DNA of 64,000 nucleotides, from the NCBI GenBank assembly GCA_005503085.1, contig SCOI01000006.1:1-64000 (forward strand), given 5' to 3'. The translations under genes and the position numbers were made by a program. Source of the DNA: Burkholderiales bacterium C2. GTDB taxonomy: Bacteria; Pseudomonadota; Gammaproteobacteria; Burkholderiales; Burkholderiaceae_C. Numbering within the stretch: position 1 is the first letter of the stretch; each line of letters opens with the position of its first letter. Shown here piece by piece: positions 19,983 through 29,069 of this stretch. A model generated the notes under the pieces. The model had not been told where the DNA came from, ran no database searches, and saw only the letters and a program-made list of their open reading frames with translations.

Positions 19983-20864
19983 ATGACCCCAAGTCCTACC
20001 ACGGTGTCCCTGGTTCTCGGCAGCGGCGGCGCGCGCGGCCTGGCTCATATCGGCGTGATCCAGTGGCTTGGCGAGAACGGCTACCGGATCCAGTCCATCT
20101 CGGGTGCCTCCATCGGCGCGCTGGTGGGCGGCATCTACGCCGCGCGCAAGCTCGAGGTCTATGCCGAGTGGGTGCTGGCGCTGGAGCGCATCCATGTGCT
20201 GCGCCTGCTTGACCCGACCATCGGCCAGCCCGGGCTGTTCAAGGGCGAGCGCATCATCAGCGTGCTGCGCGAGCTGATTGGAGACTGCCCGATCGAGGAG
20301 CTGCCGATTGCCTACACGGCGGTCGCGACGGATCTGGGGTCTCGCGAGGAGGTCTGGCTGCGCGAGGGTCAGATGTTCGATGCGATCCGCGCTTCCATCG
20401 CGACGCCGCTGGTCTTCACGCCGTTCCGGCACGGCAGCCGCACGCTGCTGGACGGTGCGCTGGTCAACCCGGTGCCGATCGCGCCCACGCTGGACGACGC
20501 CACCGATCTGACGGTGGTCGTCGACCTCAGCGGCCCGGCCGAGTCTCGGGTGCTGGCGCCGGCCAGTGCCTCACTGATCGGCGACAACAGCTACAGAAAA
20601 CGTATTGCGCGTTTCGTCGATGCGCTGCAGCCGGGCCGTGCGAGCGCCGAGCCTCGCCACGGTCTGCTCGACGTGGCCTTTGTGTCCATGCAGGCGATGC
20701 AGGACACGATCTCACAGCTGCGCCTGTCCGCGTATGCGCCGCCCGATGTGATGATCGAGATTCCGCGCAATGCCTGCGGCTTTTTCGAGTTCTGGCGCGC
20801 CGAGGAATTGATCGAGCTTGGGCGGGAACGGGCGGCGCAGGCTTTTGCGCGCATCGAAGGGTAG
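19983..20864 (+). CDS. Patatin-like phospholipase (RssA/NTE family)
   Basis: Predicted serine hydrolase of 293 residues acting on acyl-lipids. The patatin features are complete: oxyanion loop GSGGARGLAHIGV, nucleophile elbow GASIGA (GxSxG), and catalytic Asp in LLDGALVNPVP (DGA). I start at the ATG at 19983 (MTPSPTTVSLVLGSGG), which places the oxyanion loop near the N-terminus as in RssA; a TTG further upstream lies inside the preceding terminator. It is convergent with a broken TetR gene. Substrate unknown. Confidence 0.88.
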   Translation: MTPSPTTVSLVLGSGGARGLAHIGVIQWLGENGYRIQSISGASIGALVGGIYAARKLEVYAEWVLALERIHVLRLLDPTIGQPGLFKGERIISVLRELIGDCPIEELPIAYTAVATDLGSREEVWLREGQMFDAIRASIATPLVFTPFRHGSRTLLDGALVNPVPIAPTLDDATDLTVVVDLSGPAESRVLAPASASLIGDNSYRKRIARFVDALQPGRASAEPRHGLLDVAFVSMQAMQDTISQLRLSAYAPPDVMIEIPRNACGFFEFWRAEELIELGRERAAQAFARIEG

Positions 20865-20887
20865 CCGGATGTCGGCCGCAACCCTTG

Positions 20888-21390
20888 TCAGGGCCGGTGG
20901 CCGAGATGGCGTTCCAGGCCATCGAGCAGCAGTTCGAGCCCGAAGGCGAACTCGTCGCTCTAGGCGTAGTCCTTGCCGAGGACCTGCTCGCCAATCATTT
21001 CGACCAGATGCGGGTACTTGTCGGCGGGCAGCAACTCCCGGATCCCGGTGACGAACTCCTCTGCGCTTTCGCCGGCGCCGAAGGGCAGGTTCAGCCCGCT
21101 CAGCACGAAGCCGTAGACATAGGCGTCGATGGCCGAGAAGGCATGCGCGGCCAGCGCGACCGAGAAGCCGTTGCGGCGCAGGCAGGCGAGCACGGTCTCG
21201 TGATGCCGCAGCAAGGCCGGCCCGGGAGCCCGGCGGGATTCGATCAGCCCGAGGGCCCAGGGATGCCGAGCCAGCATGCGGCGGGCGGACGCGGCGCGTT
21301 CGCTCATCGCCGGCCGCCATGGCTGCTGCGGGTCGGGCAGCTCGATCTGTGTGAAGGTCCAGTTCGCGAGGCCAGTTAGCATCCGCCGCC
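20888..21390 (-). pseudogene. TetR-family regulator remnant: no DNA-binding domain, internal stop
   Basis: The minus strand encodes the C-terminal ligand-binding domain of a TetR/AcrR regulator (TetR_C type): LTGLANWTFTQIELP, RRMLARHPWALGLIESR, RHHETVLACLRRNGF, AHAFSAIDAYVYGFVLSG and YPHLVEMIGEQVLGKDYA. A TAG at 20960-20962 interrupts the frame, after which the conserved end SDEFAFGLELLLDGLERHLG continues to a TGA at 20888. The N-terminal helix-turn-helix (about 60 residues) is absent; the sequence just upstream does not resemble it in any frame. The divergent oxidoreductase at 21416 was its likely target and has probably lost control. The 5' boundary is approximate. Confidence 0.82.
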
Positions 21391-21415
21391 AAGACTTACG
21401 GATGTAAGGTGACGC

Positions 21416-22378
21416 ATGCGAGCAGCTCTTGTTGACCGGTACGGCACACCCGAGGTGCTGCGCATCGCCGATATTCCCCGGCCCGAACCGGGCGCCGATG
21501 AGGTGCTGCTGCGGGTGGTGGCGGCGGCCGTCACCTCGGCCGATGCGCGCATCCGGGCCGCCCGGTTCCCGGCGGGTTTCGGCGTCCCCGCGCGCCTGAT
21601 CTTCGGTCTGCGGCGGCCGCGGCGCCCGATCCTGGGCAGCGCGTTCTCCGGCGTGGTCGAGTCGGTGGGCACGCTGGTCAGCGATTTCGTGCCGGGGGAC
21701 GAGGTGTGCGGGATGACGGGCATGGCAATGGGCGCGCATGCCGAGTTCCTCGCCTTGGCTGCCCGCAAGCTGGTTCGCAAGCCCGCCGCCGTGAGCCATC
21801 AGGATGCGGCCGGTGTACTGTTCGGCGGCACGACGGCGCTGTACTTTCTGAGCGAGAAGGCGGCGCTGCGCGCGGGGATGTCGGTGCTGGTGAACGGCGC
21901 GTCCGGCGCGGTCGGGACCAATGCCGTGCAGCTGGCCCGGCATTGGGGTGCCAAAGTCACCGGTGTATGCAGCGGCGCCAATGCCGAGTTGGTCGGGCGC
22001 CTGGGTGCGGACCGGGTGATCGACTATCGAAGGACCGAGCTTTCCGGCGTCGCCGAGCGTTTCGACGTGGTGCTCGACACCGTCGGCAATCTGTCCATGG
22101 CCTCGGGTCGGCGCCTGCTGACGCCGCAGGGGCGGCTGCTGCTGGCGGTTGCCGGTCTGGGCGAGACGATACGGGCACGCGGCAACGTGGCCGCCGGGGC
22201 GGCGCCTGAACGGGTGGCGGATGTCGAGCAACTGCTGCAGCTGGTGGCTGGGGCGAGCATAGAGGTGGTGCATGAGCGCAGCTTCGAGTTGGCCGACATC
22301 GCGCTGGCCCACCGGCTTGTCGACAGCGGCCGCAAACGAGGCAATGTGCTGGTCTGCCCTGAGCCTTCAGCGCACTGA
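21416..22378 (+). CDS. NAD(P)-dependent alcohol dehydrogenase / quinone oxidoreductase (MDR superfamily)
   Basis: Medium-chain reductase of 320 residues, zinc-free type. The N-terminal GroES-like domain begins MRAALVDRYGTPEVLRIADIPRP. The nucleotide-binding fold shows VLVNGASGAVGTNAVQLARHWGAKVTGVCSGAN (around 155-190), with a basic/small pattern suggesting NADPH. It lies next to the truncated TetR gene, a pairing usual for locally regulated oxidoreductases. The distance to the remnant is only about 25 bp, so the original divergent promoter region may also be damaged. The substrate is unknown. Confidence 0.88.
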   Translation: MRAALVDRYGTPEVLRIADIPRPEPGADEVLLRVVAAAVTSADARIRAARFPAGFGVPARLIFGLRRPRRPILGSAFSGVVESVGTLVSDFVPGDEVCGMTGMAMGAHAEFLALAARKLVRKPAAVSHQDAAGVLFGGTTALYFLSEKAALRAGMSVLVNGASGAVGTNAVQLARHWGAKVTGVCSGANAELVGRLGADRVIDYRRTELSGVAERFDVVLDTVGNLSMASGRRLLTPQGRLLLAVAGLGETIRARGNVAAGAAPERVADVEQLLQLVAGASIEVVHERSFELADIALAHRLVDSGRKRGNVLVCPEPSAH

Positions 22379-22532
22379 GAAAACATCTTTTCACATCGCG
22401 GTATCGAATTGCAGGAAAATCGCGCGCGTCGCTAGGACAAGCGTCGGTTCAGTCCGCCGCCTGCCAGGCCTCATTTGACGACGCGCCCTGCAGCCTGTGC
22501 CGGCGGGGCCAACAATTCCAGGACACCGACCC

Positions 22533-24770
22533 ATGAGCACCCAGCAGCCCAACATCATCTACACGCTGACCGACGAGGCCCCGATGCTCGCCACCAGCGC
22601 GTTTCTGCCCATCATGCAGGCCTTCGCCGAGCCGGCAGGCATCCGCATCGGCACCAGCGATATCTCGGTGGCGTCGCGCATCCTGGGCGCGTTTCCCGAA
22701 TTCCTCAGCGAGGCTCAGCGCGTGCCGGACAACCTGGCCGAGCTGGGCAAGCTGACGCTGACCCCCGAGGCCAACATCATCAAGCTGCCCAATATCAGCG
22801 CCTCGGTGTCGCAGCTGCTGGCCGCGATCAAGGAGCTGCAGGGCAAGGGCTACGCGATTCCTGACTATCCCGAGAATCCCAAGACCGAGGAAGAGAAGGG
22901 CATCCGCGCCCGCTATGCCAAGTGCATCGGCAGCGCGGTGAACCCGGTGCTGCGCGAGGGCAATTCCGACCGCCGCGCGCCCAAGGCCGTCAAGGAATAC
23001 GCCCGCAAGAACCCGCATGCGATGGCCGACTGGAGCCAGGCATCGCGCTCGCATGTCTCGCACATGCACCACGGCGACTTCTATCACGGTGAAAAGTCCA
23101 TCACGCTGGACAAGGCCCGCGACGTCAAGATGGAGCTGATCACCAAGAGCGGCCAGACCCTGGTGCTCAAGCCCAAGGTCGCGCTGCAGGCCGGCGAGAT
23201 CGTCGACTCGATGTTCATGAGCAAGAAAGCCCTGCTCGAGTTCTATGAGAAGGAAATCGAGGACGCGCACAAGACCGGCGTGATGTTCTCGCTGCACGTC
23301 AAGGCCACGATGATGAAGGTCTCTCACCCCATCGTGTTCGGCCATTGCGTGCGCATCTTCTATCGCGAGGCCTTCGAGAAGCACGGCAAGCTGTTCGACG
23401 AGCTGGGTGTCAACGTCAACAACGGCATGGTCGATCTCTACAACAAGATCGCCACGCTGCCGAGCGCCAAGCAGGACGAGATCAAGCGCGATCTGCACGC
23501 CTGCCACGAGCACCGCCCCGAGCTGGCCATGGTCGATTCGGCCAAGGGCATCACCAACTTCCACTCGCCCAACGACATCATCGTCGACGCCTCGATGCCC
23601 GCGATGATCCGCAACGGCGGCAAGATGTGGGGCGCCGACGGCCGCCTGAAGGACGTCAAGGCCGTGATGCCGGAGAGCACCTTCGCCCGCATCTACCAGG
23701 AGATGATCAACTTCTGCAAGTGGCACGGCAACTTCGATCCCAAGACCATGGGCACCGTGCCCAATGTCGGCCTGATGGCCCAGCAGGCCGAGGAGTACGG
23801 CTCGCATGACAAGACCTTCGAGATCAGCGAAGACGGCGTGGCCAATATCGTCGACCTGGCCACCGGCGAGGTGCTGCTGACGCAGAACGTCGAGCAGGGC
23901 GACATCTGGCGCATGTGCCAGGTCAAGGACGCGCCGATCCGCGACTGGGTCAAGCTGGCCGTCACCCGCGCCCGCAACTCCGGCATGCCGGCGGTGTTCT
24001 GGCTGGACCCCTATCGCCCGCATGAGAACGAGCTGATCAAGAAGGTCAAGCTCTACCTGAAGGACCACGACACCGCGGGCCTGGACATCCAGATCATGAG
24101 CCAGGTGCGCGCGATGCGCTACACGCTGGAGCGCGTGATCCGCGGCCTGGACACCATCTCGGTGACCGGCAACATCCTGCGCGACTACCTGACCGACCTG
24201 TTCCCCATCATGGAGCTGGGCACCAGCGCCAAGATGCTGTCCATCGTGCCGCTGATGGCCGGCGGCGGCATGTACGAGACCGGTGCCGGTGGTTCGGCGC
24301 CCAAGCATGTGCAGCAGCTGGTGGAGGAGAACCATCTGCGCTGGGACTCGCTGGGCGAGTTCCTGGCCCTGGCCGTCAGCCTGGAAGACCTGGGTCTGAA
24401 GACCGGCAACACGCAGGCCAAGATCCTCGCCAAGACCCTGGACACCGCCACCGGCAAGCTGCTGGACAACAACAAGAACCCCAGCCCCAAGACCGGCCAG
24501 CTGGACAACCGCGGCAGCCAGTTCTATCTGGCGATGTACTGGGCCCAGGAGCTGGTCGCGCAGACCGAGGACAAGGCCCTGGCCGAGCGCTTCGCGCCGC
24601 TGGCCAAGGCCCTGAGCGACAACGAGCAGACCATCGTGGCCGAGCTCGCCGAGGTGCAGGGCAAGCCGGTCGATATCGGTGGTTACTACCAGCCCGATAT
24701 GCAGAAGCTGGCCGCCGTGATGCGCCCCAGCAAGACCCTCAACGCCGCCCTGGCGACGGTGCGCGGCTGA
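22533..24770 (+). CDS. icd2: Isocitrate dehydrogenase, NADP-dependent, monomeric type
   Basis: Oxidatively decarboxylates isocitrate to 2-oxoglutarate in the TCA cycle. The 745-residue length and sequence ([91 protein letters not shown]) match the single-chain 80-kDa family, which is unrelated in length to the dimeric enzyme. I start at the ATG at 22533. A dimeric NADP enzyme is also encoded at 58941, so the organism has both types. Confidence 0.97.
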   Translation: MSTQQPNIIYTLTDEAPMLATSAFLPIMQAFAEPAGIRIGTSDISVASRILGAFPEFLSEAQRVPDNLAELGKLTLTPEANIIKLPNISASVSQLLAAIKELQGKGYAIPDYPENPKTEEEKGIRARYAKCIGSAVNPVLREGNSDRRAPKAVKEYARKNPHAMADWSQASRSHVSHMHHGDFYHGEKSITLDKARDVKMELITKSGQTLVLKPKVALQAGEIVDSMFMSKKALLEFYEKEIEDAHKTGVMFSLHVKATMMKVSHPIVFGHCVRIFYREAFEKHGKLFDELGVNVNNGMVDLYNKIATLPSAKQDEIKRDLHACHEHRPELAMVDSAKGITNFHSPNDIIVDASMPAMIRNGGKMWGADGRLKDVKAVMPESTFARIYQEMINFCKWHGNFDPKTMGTVPNVGLMAQQAEEYGSHDKTFEISEDGVANIVDLATGEVLLTQNVEQGDIWRMCQVKDAPIRDWVKLAVTRARNSGMPAVFWLDPYRPHENELIKKVKLYLKDHDTAGLDIQIMSQVRAMRYTLERVIRGLDTISVTGNILRDYLTDLFPIMELGTSAKMLSIVPLMAGGGMYETGAGGSAPKHVQQLVEENHLRWDSLGEFLALAVSLEDLGLKTGNTQAKILAKTLDTATGKLLDNNKNPSPKTGQLDNRGSQFYLAMYWAQELVAQTEDKALAERFAPLAKALSDNEQTIVAELAEVQGKPVDIGGYYQPDMQKLAAVMRPSKTLNAALATVRG

Positions 24771-24778
24771 GCGGAGAA

Positions 24779-24801
24779 GGCCGGGCCCTCGCGGCCCGGC
24801 C
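24779..24801. terminator. Hairpin after monomeric icd
   Basis: Perfect 9-bp GGCCGGGCC/GGCCCGGCC stem with 5-nt loop, 8 bases after the stop. No U-run, so termination is uncertain; it may protect the 3' end. Confidence 0.45.
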
Positions 24802-24838
24802 GATCTCCCGGTCGGTTCGAACTTCTTTCCTGAGTCCC

Positions 24839-25381
24839 ATGTCCAATATCACCGACCGGCTGTTTTTCGCGATCCGCCCCGATGCGGCCGCCAGCGAGCG
24901 CATCGTGGCGCTGCGCAGCCAGCTCTGTGCCGAGCAGGGGCTGACCGGCCCGCTGCAGCCCGCCGAGCAGTTCCTGATCACGCTCCATCATCTGGGTGAC
25001 TTCGCCCGCTTCCCGCAGGCCCTGGTCGACAAGGCGATGGCGGCGGTCGCATCGCTGGAGGTACCGGCCTTCGACATGGTGCTGGACCGCGCCCTCAGCC
25101 TGAAGCGCCGCGAGCCCAGGCATCTGCCCTGCGTGCTGCAGGCCGGTGAGCCGCTGGGTCCGCTGAAAGCCCTGCACGGGGCGCTGGTCAAGGCCTTGAA
25201 GGCGGCCGAGCTCTACCGCTACGCCGCCTTCACCCCGCAGCTGACCCTCTTGCACGACAAGATCCCGGTCGAGTCGCAGCCGCTCGGGCCGGTCGGCTGG
25301 CGGGTCGGCGAGCTGCTGTTGATGAACACCCGGCTCGCCAGCGGTGAACATCAGCTGCTGGCGAGCTGGCCGCTGAGATAA
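24839..25381 (+). CDS. 2H phosphoesterase-like protein lacking both catalytic histidines (ThpR paralogue)
   Basis: 180-residue protein of the RNA 2',3'-cyclic phosphodiesterase (ThpR/LigT) family by overall pattern (RLFFAIRPD, TLHHLGDF, GWRVGELLLMNT, LASWPL). The two HxTx motifs that define the family active site are LITL (46-49) and QLTL (134-137); both histidines are replaced, so hydrolysis is not expected. The neighbouring gene has intact HITL and HLTL and the same length, so the pair is a tandem duplication. The frame is intact, suggesting a retained non-catalytic role such as binding, or a recent loss. Confidence 0.82.
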   Translation: MSNITDRLFFAIRPDAAASERIVALRSQLCAEQGLTGPLQPAEQFLITLHHLGDFARFPQALVDKAMAAVASLEVPAFDMVLDRALSLKRREPRHLPCVLQAGEPLGPLKALHGALVKALKAAELYRYAAFTPQLTLLHDKIPVESQPLGPVGWRVGELLLMNTRLASGEHQLLASWPLR

Positions 25382-25462
25382 GTCAGACCCCGGCTTCGCC
25401 GATCACGCCGGTCTTTGTCGGCTTCGGTCGCTCCAGCTCTGGCGCGACCGTAGACTCGGCGC

Positions 25463-26005
25463 ATGGCACCCGACCACCGGCTCTTCTTCGCGCTCTATCC
25501 GGACACCGCGACGGCCTTGCGCATCGCCGCGCTGGCCTCGCGGGTGCGCGCCGAGCTGGGCCTGAAGGGGCGGCCGCAGGATTCGCACCGCTTTCACATC
25601 ACCTTGCATCATCTGGGCGACTTCGTCGGTCTGCCGCAGCGCGAGCGTGCCGCCGCCGAGGCTGCGGCGGCCACGCTGCGCTGCGCGCCGTTCGCGCTGC
25701 ACTTCGACCACCTGCTCAGCTTCGAGCGCAAGAACGCCAGGAACCGCCCGCTGGTGCTGGGCGGCGGCAGCGGGCTGGATGCCGCCAGGCAGCTGCGGCG
25801 GCAGCTGGGCGAGGTGCTGGCCCCTGCCGGGCTGGCCAGGCCCGGCAGTTTCACGCCGCATCTGACTCTTCTTTATGACGATGCGCTGGTGCCGCAGCGG
25901 CCGATCGAGGCGCTGGGCTGGCGGGCCGACGAGCTGGTGCTGGTCAACAGCCTGATCGGCCAGCATCGCCATGTGCCGCTGGCGCGCTGGCCGTTGCGCG
26001 CCTGA
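25463..26005 (+). CDS. thpR: RNA 2',3'-cyclic phosphodiesterase (2H phosphoesterase)
   Basis: Family enzyme that opens 2',3'-cyclic phosphates on RNA; its in vivo role is poorly known. The 180-residue protein has both active-site motifs, HITL (45-48) and HLTL (133-136), in the usual contexts RFHITLHHLGDF and SFTPHLTLLYDD. It begins RLFFALYPD after a short N-terminus. It lies 81 bp downstream of a catalytically degenerate copy and is the presumed active member. Confidence 0.9.
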   Translation: MAPDHRLFFALYPDTATALRIAALASRVRAELGLKGRPQDSHRFHITLHHLGDFVGLPQRERAAAEAAAATLRCAPFALHFDHLLSFERKNARNRPLVLGGGSGLDAARQLRRQLGEVLAPAGLARPGSFTPHLTLLYDDALVPQRPIEALGWRADELVLVNSLIGQHRHVPLARWPLRA

Positions 26006-26089
26006 TCGGCCGCGGCTGGTTCCGAAGCACAATCGCCTTTGCCGCCGGCGGCTGGCGCCGGCCTTGATGTTCAGCAGGAGAGGGTAGCG

Positions 26090-26293
26090 ATGCGTGCAGC
26101 CTTGAGCATTCTTGGCCTGGTGGTGGTCATGGCCATCGTGCTGGCCGTGATGAAGAAGCAGGCCACCCAGCTGGCGCCGGCGGCCGCGCCGACGGCGGCT
26201 AGTGCGCCGATCAACGCACCGCAGGCGGTGCGCCAGCAGCTGCAGCAGGCGATGGAGCAGGCCGCCTCGCGCGCCTCCGACGCTCAGCCCTGA
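26090..26293 (+). CDS. Small predicted membrane protein
   Basis: 67-residue protein with one N-terminal transmembrane helix (LSILGLVVVMAIVLAVM) followed by KK and an Ala/Gln-rich tail (QAVRQQLQQAMEQAASRASD) that could form an amphipathic helix. A good ribosome-binding site (CAGGAGAGGG) precedes the ATG at 26090, and the codon pattern is like that of the neighbours. It overlaps the convergent DUF72 gene by 10 bp. I recognise no family. Confidence 0.65.
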   Translation: MRAALSILGLVVVMAIVLAVMKKQATQLAPAAAPTAASAPINAPQAVRQQLQQAMEQAASRASDAQP

Positions 26294-27303
26294 GCCGGGT
26301 CGACGATCTCGCGCGCCAGCGCCCGCACCGTCAGCGGCGCGCAGCCCTCGGCCTTGTTGCTGATGGTCACATAGGCGCGCTGGCCGGCGGCCGTGGTGCC
26401 GCGCACGACCTTGGCCAGCAGGGCATGGGTGTGCGGATCGGGATCGAGGCGCTGGTCGAAATCGCCGTAGCGCTTTTGCGCGTCCTCGTAGCCGAAGGGG
26501 CCGTGGATGCGGTTCAGGTTCCAGCGGCAGACCAGCGGGCCGGGCCACAGCGCGCGCAGCAGCGGCAGCTGCTCCTCGATCGGCGGCAGCTTGGGGTGCA
26601 GGCCCAGGCAATAGGTGGCGTCGGCCTCGCGCAGCACGGCGACGAAGTCCGGCGTCAGCCACTGCGGGTCTCTGACCTCGACCGCGATCACGCCATCCGG
26701 CGCCGCCGGCCGCAGCGCGGGCAGGGCCTTGAGCATCAGGCGCAGCCGCTCCAGCAGCTCGGGCATGCGCGCCAGCAGGCTGGGCGGCAGCGGGCTCAGC
26801 TGGAACACCAGCGCGCCGATCTTGCCGCCCAGGCCTTCCAGCGCCGGCTGCACAAACTCCTGCACCGCCAGCGCCGGGTTCAGAAAGGCGCTGTTGAGCT
26901 GCTTGCCGCGCCCGCTGTCCTCGCTGCGCACCAGCGCATCGGCCACCAGGCTGGGTGCCTTGACGGTGAAGCGAAAGCCGGCCGGCACCTGCTCGGCATA
27001 GCGCTGGTACTGGCTGGCCGTCAGCGGCCGGTAGAAGCCGCGGTCGATGCTGACGGCGCGCAGCAGCGGCTGCTGGCTGTAGGCCGTCAGGCCGTGCTTG
27101 GACAGCAGGCTGTCCGAGTAGGGCTTGTCCCAGACCAGGCCGGCCCAGCCGGGATAGGTCCAGGACGAGCTGCCCAGATAGGCCAGCGGCGGCAGCGCGG
27201 CCGCCAGCGCCGCCTGCTCTTCATCGATGGGCTGGGGTCGGACCCGTGCGGCGGGCGTCTTCGCGAGCGGCGGCGCCTCGTCCGGAAACAGTGCATCTTG
27301 CAT
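26284..27303 (-). CDS. DUF72 domain-containing protein (YecE family)
   Basis: 339-residue TIM-barrel-like protein of unknown activity. Family marks are YLGSSSWTYPGWAGLVW, FRFTVKAPSLV, LVFQLSPLPPSL, AVEVRDPQW and VTISNKAEGCAPLTVRALA. The start is set at the ATG at 27303 (MQDALFPDEAPPL). It is divergent from tadA with only 38 bp between the starts. The function of DUF72 proteins is not established. Confidence 0.88.
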   Translation of the reverse strand: MQDALFPDEAPPLAKTPAARVRPQPIDEEQAALAAALPPLAYLGSSSWTYPGWAGLVWDKPYSDSLLSKHGLTAYSQQPLLRAVSIDRGFYRPLTASQYQRYAEQVPAGFRFTVKAPSLVADALVRSEDSGRGKQLNSAFLNPALAVQEFVQPALEGLGGKIGALVFQLSPLPPSLLARMPELLERLRLMLKALPALRPAAPDGVIAVEVRDPQWLTPDFVAVLREADATYCLGLHPKLPPIEEQLPLLRALWPGPLVCRWNLNRIHGPFGYEDAQKRYGDFDQRLDPDPHTHALLAKVVRGTTAAGQRAYVTISNKAEGCAPLTVRALAREIVDPAQG

Positions 27304-27317
27304 GGCCGCGAGGATAG

Positions 27318-28852
<1,535 letters not shown>

Positions 28853-28937
28853 GGCCTGACTTTCGTCATCCCCGGAATATGGGGTGACTGCTGGTATCCC
28901 CGGGCCGGGCTTGCGCCGCCGCGACCAGCACAACCGA

Positions 28938-29004
28938 TATGATGCAGGCCTTGCCTCCAGAGCACGCGGTCACGAGCCGCCGGTGCCGGAGGCTCGTTGT
29001 TTTT
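28938..29004 (+). promoter_or_regulatory. Leader of the opp-like operon: -10 element and terminator-like hairpin
   Basis: TATGAT at 28938-28943 is a good -10 hexamer without a clear -35 at normal spacing. About 30 bases downstream a stem ACGAGCC/GGCTCGT (28972-28978 with 28991-28997), enclosing a smaller CCGG/CCGG stem, is followed by TGTTTTT. The binding-protein gene starts 66 bases later, so this could be a transcription attenuator or the end of a short leader RNA of about 55 nt. Confidence 0.4.
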
Positions 29005-29069
29005 CATTGCCGCCGCACCGACCCTTACGCAGGTGTCGGTCTGCGATGGCCGCTCTGGAGGGGTTTGAC

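Noticed and set aside
26284-26293. Overlap of the small membrane protein gene with the DUF72 gene as an annotation error
   Set aside because: A 10-bp overlap of convergent 3' ends is common and both frames look coding.
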